Of a DNA stretch of 64,000 bases, positions 8,963-16,612 are shown piece by piece. The notes under the pieces were generated by a model. That model was not told the origin of the DNA. It saw nothing but the letters and a program-made list of their open reading frames with translations, and ran no database searches. The translations under genes were made by a program, and so were the position numbers. The DNA is from Helicovermis profundi (lineage in GTDB: Bacteria > Bacillota > Clostridia > Peptostreptococcales > Acidaminobacteraceae), in the NCBI RefSeq assembly GCF_033097505.1, contig NZ_AP028654.1:202001-266000 (forward strand), given 5' to 3'. Position 1 is the first letter of the stretch; every line of letters starts with the position of its first letter.

Positions 8963-9474
8963 GACAGAACTACATTAGAGTATGCATCAAAAAATATAAT
9001 TGTTTTATATTGATATAGAAGTAAAGAATAATTCAGATGCGACGCGCCATTTTGCATTTTAGAAAGTGGAGCAAATGTTCGCGAAAAATATTCTGGTTTG
9101 AGTTGAAGGTTTTAAATGCGACGCGCTACTTTGTAATTAGGAAAGTAGAGTAATTGTTCGCGAAAGATGTTTTGGTTTTAATTGAAGGTTTTAAATGCGA
9201 CGCGCTAACTTTGTATTTAGAAAGCGGAGCAATTGTTCGCGAAAGACAATTTGGTTTTGGTTGAAGGTTTTAAATGCGACGCGTAACTTTTGCAGTTAGA
9301 AAGTGGAGTAAATGTTCACGAAAGATATTTAGTCTTGAGCTGAGGGTTTTAGATGCGACGCGTCAACTTTGTATTTAGAAAGTGAAGTAATTGCTCGCGA
9401 AAAATATCTTATTAGAGCGAATGTTTATAAAGAATTGAAAAAAATAAATTGTTGTTAAAACATGTAGTACCGGC
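8963..9474 (+). repeat. Non-coding repeat cassette C: five 79-bp tandem units
   Basis: Units beginning ATGCGACGCG start at 9037, 9116, 9195, 9274 and 9353, each exactly 79 bp after the last. The second unit carries a perfect CTACTTT...AAAGTAG stem where others have CCATTT...AAGTGG, so paired bases change together. The last unit and tail (CTCGCGAAAAATATCTT...) match the last units of cassettes A and B, showing that the terminal unit is a distinct type. No supported gene lies in it. Confidence 0.85.
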
Positions 9475-9598
9475 ACATAACACGCCAGTTCCCTTCATAT
9501 CCTCGTGTTTAATGTGATTGTGATTTGCATAGATATAAGATTAAAGAATAAAACAAAACAAATGTAGGGATACGACGGAAACTGCGGGAACGTTATGT
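9475..9598 (+). other. Integron attC site 8
   Basis: Left R box ACATAAC (9475-9481), right R box GTTATGT (9592-9598), arms CAGTTCCCTTCATATCC and GATACGACGGAAACTG. Confidence 0.85.
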
Positions 9599-9636
9599 GA
9601 CAGAATATACTTGATAAATATGTAAGGAGAGGTAAA

Positions 9637-10074
9637 ATGTTGAAATTAGGTTCTACTTATTTAAAAACGAAAAACATGGAAAAATCAATTAAGTTTTATA
9701 GTACGTTATTAAATATGAAGCCGTCATCGCAAAATTATGATAGATGGGCTCAATTCGATTTTGGCGGACAATGTATTGCATTATTTAATCCTGATTATGA
9801 CGATAGGAGAATTTCAAGTGATGAAAATCTTGAAGGTGTTTATAGTCAAAATTATATAGAATATATAAGGCATGAGAATATTAAATATGGAAATAATATG
9901 GTCTTGAATTTCTACATAGAAGATTTAAAAGAAGAATATGAACGATTACAGACGTTAAATATTGGGGAAATTACACAAATAATGTATATGAATATTGCTA
10001 TGCCATATTACTCATTTGTATTAATAGATCCAGATGGTAATGAGATAGAAATAGCAGGAGAATATAAGGAATAA
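9637..10074 (+). CDS. VOC superfamily (glyoxalase/bleomycin-resistance-like) protein, integron cassette
   Basis: The 145-residue protein has the two-module VOC layout: a first beta-alpha-beta unit starting LGSTYLKTKNMEKSIKFY (residues 3-20) and a second ending in the strand VLIDPDGNEIEIAGE near the C-terminus, where the last Glu is a usual metal ligand position. VOC proteins include lactoylglutathione lyases, dioxygenases and antibiotic-binding resistance proteins; the substrate cannot be told. ATG 9637 follows AAGGAGAGG. It is the single gene between attC sites 8 and 9; drug-resistance VOC proteins are common integron cargo. Confidence 0.85.
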   Translation: MLKLGSTYLKTKNMEKSIKFYSTLLNMKPSSQNYDRWAQFDFGGQCIALFNPDYDDRRISSDENLEGVYSQNYIEYIRHENIKYGNNMVLNFYIEDLKEEYERLQTLNIGEITQIMYMNIAMPYYSFVLIDPDGNEIEIAGEYKE

Positions 10075-10088
10075 TCGTAGATTCCCTC

Positions 10089-10213
10089 ACATAACACACC
10101 AGTTCCCTTCATATCCTCGTGTTTAAAGAGAATGAGGTTTGTAGAGATAAGAATTTTTAAAAATAAAACGAAGCAAAGATAGGGATACGACGGAAACTGT
10201 GGGAACGTTAGCT
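10089..10213 (+). other. Integron attC site 9
   Basis: Left R box ACATAAC (10089-10095), right R box GTTAGCT (10207-10213), arms CAGTTCCCTTCATATCC and GATACGACGGAAACTG. Confidence 0.85.
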
Positions 10214-10295
10214 TACAGTCTAACAAAGTAGAATATAATTCAAAAACTTTGTGTGGATTTATATTTATATTAGGCATCAAAGGAGTAAAATATAT

Positions 10296-10346
10296 ATGGA
10301 ATTTATAGAGATAAAATCAAATTGGGGGTGTAAAAATAAAAAATGA
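10296..10346 (+). CDS. Sixteen-codon leader reading frame before the hydrolase gene
   Basis: ATG 10296 follows AAAGGAGTAAAA at good spacing and encodes MEFIEIKSNWGCKNKK before TGA at 10344. The stop falls two bases before the TTG and five bases before the ATG of the hydrolase, which itself lacks a well-placed ribosome binding site. This layout suggests translational coupling. It could also be chance. Confidence 0.45.
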   Translation: MEFIEIKSNWGCKNKK

Positions 10347-10350
10347 ATTG

Positions 10351-10917
10351 ATGATACAAGATAAAGATACCTTGGTGGTTTTATTACCTGGTGGCACTTA
10401 TACAACATTTGCTCCACTTTTATATTATTCATATAACGTATCAGTTCAATCTGGATATGATGTTTTAGCTATTGAATACGGTTTTCAAAGAATTGATAAA
10501 AAAGTTGAATTTAATAATGATACATATTTGCTTTTAATAAAAGAAGTTAAAGAAGCTGTAAGAAAAGCTTTAGATAAAAAAGAGTATAAGCATCTAATCT
10601 TTATTGGAAAATGTCTTGGGACTTATATTCAAAATGTAATTAGAAAAGAGTTTGAAAAATATAATCAAAAACATATTTTTTTGACTCCGTGGGCTGAATG
10701 TGTAGAAGGTATAAATAAGACGGATAGTATGGTTATAGTTGGAACTAATGATGAAGGTTTTAAACAAGAGCATATTGATATGATTTCTAATAATAAAAAT
10801 GTGAATTTAAAAATTATTGAAGGTGCTAATCACGATTTAGAAAAGGACGATTATGTTGATAGCCTAGAGCTACTTTTAAATATTAGTAATTATATATACA
10901 AGTTTATTAATAAGTAG
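10351..10917 (+). CDS. Alpha/beta hydrolase with cysteine nucleophile motif, integron cassette
   Basis: The protein of about 188 residues shows an alpha/beta-hydrolase core: VVLLPGGTYT near the start (oxyanion strand), a nucleophile elbow GKCLGT near residue 88, an acidic residue in VGTNDEGF, and a histidine in GANHDLEKDD. The elbow has Cys where most esterases have Ser, as in dienelactone hydrolases. The reaction is unknown. The start is unclear: ATG 10351 and TTG 10348 lie too far from GGGGGTG (10324-10330), and an ATA at 10336 would be better spaced, so reinitiation after the 16-codon leader is my preferred reading. Confidence 0.8.
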   Translation: MIQDKDTLVVLLPGGTYTTFAPLLYYSYNVSVQSGYDVLAIEYGFQRIDKKVEFNNDTYLLLIKEVKEAVRKALDKKEYKHLIFIGKCLGTYIQNVIRKEFEKYNQKHIFLTPWAECVEGINKTDSMVIVGTNDEGFKQEHIDMISNNKNVNLKIIEGANHDLEKDDYVDSLELLLNISNYIYKFINK

Positions 10918-10958
10918 TTTGGTTTAATTATAATTAAAAGTGAATGCTCACGACCATC

Positions 10959-11082
10959 AGCTAACACGCCAATTCCCTTCATATCCCAGTGTTTAAAGAG
11001 ATTGTGATTAAATTGGATTTGAATTTAAAGAGTAAATCGAAACAAAGATAGGGATACGACGGAAATTGCGGGAACGTTAGGC
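10959..11082 (+). other. Integron attC site 10
   Basis: Left R box AGCTAAC (10959-10965) and right R box GTTAGGC (11076-11082) fit the RYYYAAC and GTTRRRY consensus closely. Arms are CAATTCCCTTCATATCC and GATACGACGGAAATTG. Confidence 0.88.
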
Positions 11083-11119
11083 AAACTAGATTTGAAAAAA
11101 TTGGAGGTGAAATGGAAAT

Positions 11120-11869
11120 ATGATTTCTTCAAATGAAAGTGAAAAGAAACCAACATTAACAAATAAAAAATTGGAATTACAAAATGGAATAGAATTTAAT
11201 AATAATAATAAAGAAAGAATTATAGATACTATAAATCCAAAGTTAATTGCGTTATCGTTAGCATTATCAACAATTGGTATTTACTTGTTTTTTATAAGTA
11301 CTTTTTTTAATGAGATAGCTTTTACATTTATTGGTCCTTTTATAATTACAATAATTCTTATTATAATAGGATTAATTGGTATGTTGATTACGGATAAAAT
11401 AGCAACGTTTAATGATTATAAAAATAGAGAACTATTAGTAACTATTTATTTGGATATTGTACTAGTTTTAGGCTTATCAATAATTATTGTGTCTTTTTAT
11501 TTTGCTTATATAGTTACAATTAGAAGTATTGGAGAAAATGAAATTATTAATAGAGCTTTTTTCATTTCTATATTAGGATATCGATTTGCAAGTAAAATAA
11601 TGAAGAGATTGTATAGTAAGTTTAATATTAAAACTAATAGATCGCCATTATCGTTAGAGAAAAATATAAAATTTGAGAAAGTTGCTTTATATTTTGTTGC
11701 ATTAGTAATTCTTATAATATCTTATGTACCATCTATTGTTATAGGAATTGATGAATTTGAATTTAATGGTGTATCGATATCGTTGTCAGCTATAGAATCA
11801 GTGGTACTACCTGCAGTATTAATTAATTTAAGCATCGATCAATTTAAAGATACAGTATTAAAATTATGA
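11120..11869 (+). CDS. Multi-pass membrane protein of unknown function, integron cassette
   Basis: The 249-residue protein has a hydrophilic N-terminus of about 50 residues, two long hydrophobic stretches (about 54-75 and 78-100), another near 112-135, and two more near 190-210 and 218-240, so about five or six membrane passes. No family motif is recognised. ATG 11120 is preceded by GGAGGTGAAATGG, a strong but slightly distant site. It is the only gene between attC sites 10 and 11. Confidence 0.7.
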   Translation: MISSNESEKKPTLTNKKLELQNGIEFNNNNKERIIDTINPKLIALSLALSTIGIYLFFISTFFNEIAFTFIGPFIITIILIIIGLIGMLITDKIATFNDYKNRELLVTIYLDIVLVLGLSIIIVSFYFAYIVTIRSIGENEIINRAFFISILGYRFASKIMKRLYSKFNIKTNRSPLSLEKNIKFEKVALYFVALVILIISYVPSIVIGIDEFEFNGVSISLSAIESVVLPAVLINLSIDQFKDTVLKL

Positions 11870-11894
11870 TTTTGTTGAAAATCAAATCTAAATC

Positions 11895-12019
11895 GCCTAA
11901 CACGATGATTAGTGACATTCAGTTCTATGATTAGAGTATGGATGAAGATTTGCATAAGTAAGAGATTTATAGAGAGTTAAGAATTAACAGGAATGTCGCG
12001 AATCATTGGAACGTTATAT
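11895..12019 (+). other. Integron attC site 11, diverged arm sequence
   Basis: Left R box GCCTAAC (11895-11901) matches the consensus exactly and right R box is GTTATAT (12013-12019). The arms are different from sites 1-10: left ATGATTAGTGACATTC, right GAATGTCGCGAATCAT. They still pair (ATGATT with AATCAT, GACATTC with GAATGTC) with an offset central spacer. It has the same length as the others, so it is an attC of another sequence family. Confidence 0.8.
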
Positions 12020-12070
12020 GAAATTCAAAATCGGAGTTAAAAGTAGTTTAGGCGTTAGGAGGGATTACCA

Positions 12071-12802
12071 ATGTACGAAGAAAAATGGCGAGAAACGATT
12101 ATTGATCCTAATGCTATTGAGTTGCCAGATTTCATTCAGGTGAAAGAGGTATTAGGTTATCCGTACGCTGCTAATGATGTATTTAATATAAGATGCATAG
12201 TTGATGGTATAGGTAAAGACTGCGTACTTAAGTATTAGCGACATGTAGAAGCCGATTTCGAAAGGGAACTTTACATTATTGAGAAAATAAAAAATACTGA
12301 AGTGAAAGTCCCGCATATCATTTATTCAGGAAATTATGAAGGAAAAAAATTTTTAATTACAGAATATAATGATGGTTTACGCTTATCGAAGTTACTTAGA
12401 GCCCTTGATAAACAACATTCGATAGTTGTATCAAAGAAGTATCTTCGGGAATTTGGCATTACATTAGGTAAGATACATAAATTGAAGGTAGATGGAATAA
12501 TCACTAGAGAAAGAAGGTTTCATAAACCACTTGAAGATTATGAGTGCGAATTTGATATAGCATGGGCGATCATTGTACGACCAAGTCAAGAATTCTTAAA
12601 GACCGATGAAGAGAGAACTTCATTTCTTGATGGATATATGAGTCAAAATAACTATAGTGTTGAGAGTGTAAGGTACTGCATGATTATGATTTATCAGCAT
12701 TTCAGGAAGTTAGGGAATGCGATTGCTGATTTTGATTATGTAAACTTTGTTGAAAAAGAGATTTACAGATTAATCAATATAGGGATAACGCATCTCGGTT
12801 GA
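12071..12802 (+). pseudogene. Aminoglycoside phosphotransferase-family gene, broken by an amber stop and a catalytic-loop deletion
   Basis: Frame from ATG 12071 (after AGGAGGGATTACC) is interrupted by TAG at 12236-12238 (codon 56) and then continues in the same frame to TGA at 12800. The sequence after the stop is APH-like: ITEYNDGLRLSKLL, and FDIAWAIIVRPSQEFLKT near the end. The catalytic HGD-x4-N loop and the metal-binding DFE segment expected between EDYE and FDIAW are absent, which points to an internal deletion of some 45 codons. Both defects make phosphotransferase activity very unlikely. It follows attC site 11 and begins the decayed end of the array. Confidence 0.8.
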
Positions 12803-12936
12803 AGAAACATCATCTGTAGTGAGAAACTAACATTTTATTATTAACTATGTTTATAAATGACGCTTTAATATCAAGAACTGTTATTTGTCTTGTATTTAGT
12901 TCAATAGTAAAACCTAAAAACTAGTTAGGGGGTAAT

Positions 12937-13038
12937 TTGAAGAATAAAAATAAAATTGAAATCAGAGAAATGAGAAGTGAATATCAAAAGTTCATAAGAG
13001 AGATGCTATATCAGGCTATTTATGTAAAAAAAAGGTGA
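12937..13038 (+). pseudogene. N-terminal fragment of a GNAT acetyltransferase
   Basis: From TTG 12937, preceded by AGGGGGTAA, the frame encodes 33 residues beginning MKNKNKIEIREMRSEYQKF and including REMLYQAIYV, which resembles the first strand and helix of GNAT enzymes. It then runs into lysines and stops at 13036-13038, where the next gene's ribosome binding site begins. The rest of the enzyme is missing, so this is a truncated remnant. Between 12803 and 12936 I see no gene, only faint attC-like R-box strings. Confidence 0.5.
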
Positions 13039-13043
13039 GATTA

Positions 13044-13406
13044 ATGTTAGATTTTATATCAATGATAGTTGGTGTTATTAGTATTGGAATAACTATAGGT
13101 AGTGATATTAAAGCATACACTGTTGGAGTTTATAATCCGTATCTTTTTAGAATGAGAATGGACTATGAATGGAAGAAGCTTAATGTAATCAGTTATTTTG
13201 GTTTTTCTATTCCTATATTTATTATCCAAGATATTTTCTATAAATTTGTATATATTGCCATACTATCTTTCTCAATGATTGTAAGTAGGATTATATTGAA
13301 TTATAAGTGCTACAAATTAGATCTAGATAGGAGAATATTGTTTGAAACCTTTATATTTAGCGTTATTTTTATTACAATTATTATGATATTTTATACTCTA
13401 ATATAA
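13044..13406 (+). CDS. Small membrane protein of unknown function
   Basis: The 120-residue protein has hydrophobic segments at about residues 2-22, 48-64, 68-88 and 98-118, suggesting four membrane passes, with a charged loop MRMDYEWKKL between the first two. I chose ATG 13044 because AAAGGTGAG lies five bases upstream; a GTG at 13035 is in frame but is part of that site. No family is recognised. It lies in the same cassette-like interval as the next small gene. Confidence 0.6.
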   Translation: MLDFISMIVGVISIGITIGSDIKAYTVGVYNPYLFRMRMDYEWKKLNVISYFGFSIPIFIIQDIFYKFVYIAILSFSMIVSRIILNYKCYKLDLDRRILFETFIFSVIFITIIMIFYTLI

Positions 13407-13427
13407 AGTTTGTATGAGGTGAAGTTA

Positions 13428-13589
13428 ATGGAGAATTTTCAAATTATAGTTAATATACTATTTACAATTGTTGTAAGTTTGTTATTTGTTGGAATCTGGA
13501 TGCGCGTTGCTAATAAAATTGGAAAAGTACTAGGAATCAGCAAATTTATAATGTGGATTGCCAGTAAATTAAAAACTTTCATCAGCTAA
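13428..13589 (+). CDS. Small single-pass membrane protein, 53 residues
   Basis: ATG 13428 follows TGAGGTGAAGTTA and encodes a 53-residue peptide with one long hydrophobic segment (about residues 6-24) and a basic, amphipathic tail. Its TAA stop (13587-13589) lies inside the left R box of the next attC-like site. The function is unknown; it starts 21 bases after the preceding membrane gene and may work with it. Confidence 0.6.
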   Translation: MENFQIIVNILFTIVVSLLFVGIWMRVANKIGKVLGISKFIMWIASKLKTFIS

Positions 13590-13663
13590 CATGTCCCTTA
13601 TAAAAAGACGCCTTTGAGGCATCTGGAATTTTAATTAGAGGTCGCCTATCGGGAACGTTAAAA
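13584..13663 (+). other. Short attC-like site 12
   Basis: Left R box AGCTAAC (13584-13590) and the right end CGGGAACGTTA match the other sites at both boundaries, but the site is only 80 bp and the centre is different, with a hairpin AGACGCC-TTTGA-GGCATCT and a second partner GGTCGCC. It may be a distinct, shorter attC or a partly deleted one. Confidence 0.55.
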
Positions 13664-13707
13664 GAAACGGTTTTATAGAAATATTTAATATTCACAAGGA
13701 GTAAATT

Positions 13708-14415
13708 ATGGTTACTGTTGGAATAATTGGAGCAATGCAACTAGAAATTGATGCATTGATAAGTAAGTTAGAGTACGTGGAAGAAAAAATATCTGCTAGG
13801 AACAAATACTATGTTGGGAAATTGAATGATATTAATGTGGTGATAACAAGTAGTGGAGTAGGAAAAGTTAATGCTGCATCTTGCACTCAAATACTTATAA
13901 GTGAGTATAAAGCTGGATATATTATTAATACTGGAATTGCTGGAAGTATGAATGATAAAGTTCGAATTAGTGATATTGTAATTTCAAGTGATGTTGTTCA
14001 TCATGATGTTAGACAGGAACAACTATTGAGATGTCATCCATATGAAGAAGTGTTTAAGTCTGATGAATTATTGATGAAATTAGCTATTGAAACAGTGAAA
14101 GAGCAAAAAGGATTTAAACAGAATTATCATATTGGAAGAATTGCTAGTGGTGAGGGATTCATAAGCTCAAATGTTGAAAAGGAAACAATACAGAATTTAT
14201 TAAATCCTTTATGTGTCGAAATGGAAGGTTCTGCAATTGGTCATGTGTCATTTATGAATGATATTCCATTTGTAGTTATCAGATCTATATCAGATAATGC
14301 AGACGATAAATCAACAATAAACTATGAAGAGTATGAACTACAGACTGCAAAACAATCTGCAGAAAGTGTGTATAAAATGATTGCAAAAATAAGGATATAT
14401 CGGGAATTGCAGTAA
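13708..14415 (+). CDS. mtnN: 5'-methylthioadenosine/S-adenosylhomocysteine nucleosidase
   Basis: The 235-residue protein is a full-length MTA/SAH nucleosidase: GIIGAMQLEID at the N-terminus with the catalytic Glu, NTGIAGS for ribose binding, CVEMEGSAIGHV for the substrate pocket, and SISDNADDK with the catalytic Asp. It removes adenine from methylthioadenosine and S-adenosylhomocysteine in the activated methyl cycle. ATG 13708 follows AAGGAGTAAAT. It follows attC-like site 12 and looks like the last cassette gene. Its last codons overlap a sequence resembling the right arm of an attC site. Confidence 0.92.
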   Translation: MVTVGIIGAMQLEIDALISKLEYVEEKISARNKYYVGKLNDINVVITSSGVGKVNAASCTQILISEYKAGYIINTGIAGSMNDKVRISDIVISSDVVHHDVRQEQLLRCHPYEEVFKSDELLMKLAIETVKEQKGFKQNYHIGRIASGEGFISSNVEKETIQNLLNPLCVEMEGSAIGHVSFMNDIPFVVIRSISDNADDKSTINYEEYELQTAKQSAESVYKMIAKIRIYRELQ

Positions 14416-14424
14416 CATTATATA
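14391..14424 (+). other. Remnant of an attC right arm overlapping the end of mtnN
   Basis: AGGATATATCGGGAATTGC then AGTAACATTATAT closely follows the attC right arm GGATACGACGGAAATTG, CGGGAACGTTATAT, differing at a few positions and in phase over about 30 bases. No left arm is found 80-130 bases upstream, where the nucleosidase gene lies. I read it as half of a decayed attC site that now supplies the final codons and stop of mtnN. Confidence 0.5.
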
Positions 14425-14468
14425 AAAGTATTTTATTCGGAATTGGTATCACAATAAGGAGGGATATT

Positions 14469-14819
14469 ATGAAGGATTTGACGATACAAGAAACTTTGGA
14501 AATGTCAAAGAAATTATGGGAGCAAAACAAAGAGACATGGTCACCTATGACTCCAGAGTATGGACGTGATTTCATATTATATATGGTTGAAGAGATTGGT
14601 GAAGTAATTTCAATTGTTAAGAAAAAAGGTGAAGATAAAATAATGAATGATGATCTAGTACGTGAGCATTTTGTAGAAGAGATGTGTGACGTTTTAATGT
14701 ATTACTCAGATGTTTTAAATAGATTTAATATAAGTAGCGAAGAAGTAGCAAAAAAATATTGTGAAAAATTTGAAAGTAATATGTATAGAGACTATGCTAA
14801 AGATCACAGTGAAAGTTGA
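14469..14819 (+). CDS. MazG-like nucleotide pyrophosphohydrolase
   Basis: The 116-residue protein has the all-alpha NTP pyrophosphatase signature: VEEIGEVISIV (E-x-x-E, residues 39-49) and VEEMCDVLMYYSD (E-x-x-D, residues 66-78), the metal-binding residues of MazG and dUTPase-like enzymes. It should hydrolyse a nucleoside triphosphate to the monophosphate and pyrophosphate. ATG 14469 follows AGGAGGGATATT. Its C-terminus runs to the junction with a kinase fragment, so the last few residues may be recent. Confidence 0.8.
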   Translation: MKDLTIQETLEMSKKLWEQNKETWSPMTPEYGRDFILYMVEEIGEVISIVKKKGEDKIMNDDLVREHFVEEMCDVLMYYSDVLNRFNISSEEVAKKYCEKFESNMYRDYAKDHSES

Positions 14820-15201
14820 GAAAAGGATAGAAGGATTAAGAAATGAGTTTGATAAATTTGATAATTGGATATTATCAGGATCTTTATGTGGTTGGGGAAA
14901 TCCACTAATACCTTGTTTTGATTTAGTAATATTTTTGAAATTGCCACCTGAAGTAAGGATGAAAAGATTAAGAAATCGTGAAAAAGGAAGATATGGAGAC
15001 GAAATTAAAATAGGCAAAAGCAGATATCAAAAATATGTAGAATTTATGGATTGGGCATCTAAATATGATGAAGGTGATGAAAATATCAGAAGTCTCGTTT
15101 TACATAATAAATGGTTAGAAGAAATTAATTGCCAAATGCTTAGAATAGAAGAAGACATAGATTTAGATGAGAAAGTAAAAAAAATAAATAAGACCAGCTA
15201 G
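14806..15201 (+). pseudogene. C-terminal part of a P-loop nucleotide kinase-like ATPase
   Basis: The frame running through 14806-15201 reads VEKRIEGLRNEFDKFDNWIL, then SGSLCGWG, a FDLVIFLKLP strand and a basic RMKRLRNREKGRYGDE lid-like segment. This resembles the latter two thirds of small AAA/adenylate-kinase-like proteins. The N-terminal P-loop (GxxxxGKS) is absent: the homology begins right where the MazG-like gene ends, in another frame. The in-frame GTG at 14761 lies inside the MazG-like gene and has no ribosome site. I therefore read it as a truncated gene joined to its neighbour by deletion. Confidence 0.6.
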
Positions 15202-15307
15202 TAATAGTCAAGTAATTTAATAAAAAAAGTTCTTATTAAAAATGAGCATACTAAATAATGCTCGAGTAAAAATGAACATTCAATATTATTTACTGTAAAA
15301 ATATTTA

Positions 15308-16612
15308 TTAAGCAGCAACAGGATTATGAAGTTTAGATTCTAAAAACATCCTTTTGTGGACGAGTGGATTTCTAACTTCATATGGTTTTTGATTTTTTAG
15401 TATTGAAAAAATATAGCGAAGTAGTTTATTCATAACAGCTACAAGTTTAACTTTTTTCTTTTTCTTATCAAGGGCTATGTGATAATATTCATACAAAACA
15501 AGATTTATTGGCTTTTTATTTTTACTTGTACGTATTGAAGCAAGAGCGACTGTGTACAAAGCTCTTCTACCTATAGCAGTACCACGTTTGGACATTTTAT
15601 TGCGATCACCGCTAAAATTGCCAGATTGATTAACGCTAGGATCTACACCGAAAAAAGCTACAAGTTGTTGAGGCTTAGAAAAATTATTAATATCACCCAT
15701 TTCAACTAACAAAGTAATTGCAGTTATATCACCAAGACCTTTGAAACTTTTAAGAAGATTAATATTTTGTTTAAATACTTCTCCAAAAGAGGCATTGTCA
15801 ATATATTGGTGAATTTCATCTACAATATTTCTAAGTTGATTTGTATAAAAATCAAAACTTTCGCTAAAACGTATTACTTTAGATTCAAAAAGCAAGGGAG
15901 TAATACCAATGATATTGGCACTATTAGCGATTTTTATAAGTTTGTTATATTTATTATTAGCCCAACTAGAACCACGTCTTGATGACTTTGTTAGAAGTTC
16001 AATAACAACTTTGGGCTCAGCGTTAAGAAGATGTTTAGGTGTTGGATATTTTCTAATAAATATTAAAGGTGTCTTACCTGTTATATTAGCAAATGCATTT
16101 TGAAGTCCTGGATAGTTAATATAAATATTATTTGAGAAAGTTTTTTTCAAATTTGCCTTTAAATCAACAACTTTGTAATACTCACGAACTAGGAGTTTAA
16201 GGTGTAAAAACTCCTCACTAGTGAATGTTGAAGTCTTTACATTATCAAATTTACAAATTTTTGCGATGGAAAGAGAATCTAATTTATCAGTTTTTACTTT
16301 TCTTATGTTCGAATTCTTGTTAGAATTAGTTATCAGAGGATTTATTACATGTATATCAATCTGATTTTTAACAAGAAAATGAAGAAGAGTAAGATGATAT
16401 ATTCCCGTGGATTCGCAAAATACTTTGGGACTATCGTTAAACTCTTCTTCAATTTTTTGTAGAAAAAGAAGAAGTTTATTGAAGCCCCCAAGTGTATGGC
16501 TAATTTTAAGGTTCTTACGGAATACGTCGCCATTAGGTTTTAAAGCAGTAACTACTGAAAAATTAGCAGCAACATCAATGCCTACAACAGGCAAATGGTA
16601 ATAGTTAGACAT
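15308..16612 (-). CDS. IS110-family transposase
   Basis: The 434-residue protein has an N-terminal DEDD RuvC-like domain, beginning VVGIDVAANFSVV with the first Asp, CESTGIYH for the Glu and VKTDKLDSLSIAKI for the Asp residues, and a C-terminal transposase_20 domain with FKGLGDITAITLL and the FFGVDPSVNQSGN segment carrying the serine region typical of IS110. I chose ATG 16612 because GGGGGTTATTTT lies just upstream; an in-frame ATG at 16648 lacks a site. IS110 enzymes move DNA guided by a bridge RNA. The gene is intact. Confidence 0.92.
   Translation of the reverse strand: MSNYYHLPVVGIDVAANFSVVTALKPNGDVFRKNLKISHTLGGFNKLLLFLQKIEEEFNDSPKVFCESTGIYHLTLLHFLVKNQIDIHVINPLITNSNKNSNIRKVKTDKLDSLSIAKICKFDNVKTSTFTSEEFLHLKLLVREYYKVVDLKANLKKTFSNNIYINYPGLQNAFANITGKTPLIFIRKYPTPKHLLNAEPKVVIELLTKSSRRGSSWANNKYNKLIKIANSANIIGITPLLFESKVIRFSESFDFYTNQLRNIVDEIHQYIDNASFGEVFKQNINLLKSFKGLGDITAITLLVEMGDINNFSKPQQLVAFFGVDPSVNQSGNFSGDRNKMSKRGTAIGRRALYTVALASIRTSKNKKPINLVLYEYYHIALDKKKKKVKLVAVMNKLLRYIFSILKNQKPYEVRNPLVHKRMFLESKLHNPVAA

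Noticed and set aside
7924-9431. CRISPR array
   Set aside because: The 79-bp units abut without spacers, vary in sequence, and are split by attC sites; there are no cas genes in the window.
7850-9474. Type III toxin-antitoxin RNA repeats
   Set aside because: No toxin gene of the ToxN type follows any of the three cassettes; the resemblance is only in being tandem and structured.
12826-12930. Another attC site with AACTAAC and CTAGTTAGG ends
   Set aside because: Ends are suggestive but the arms between do not pair or match either attC family.
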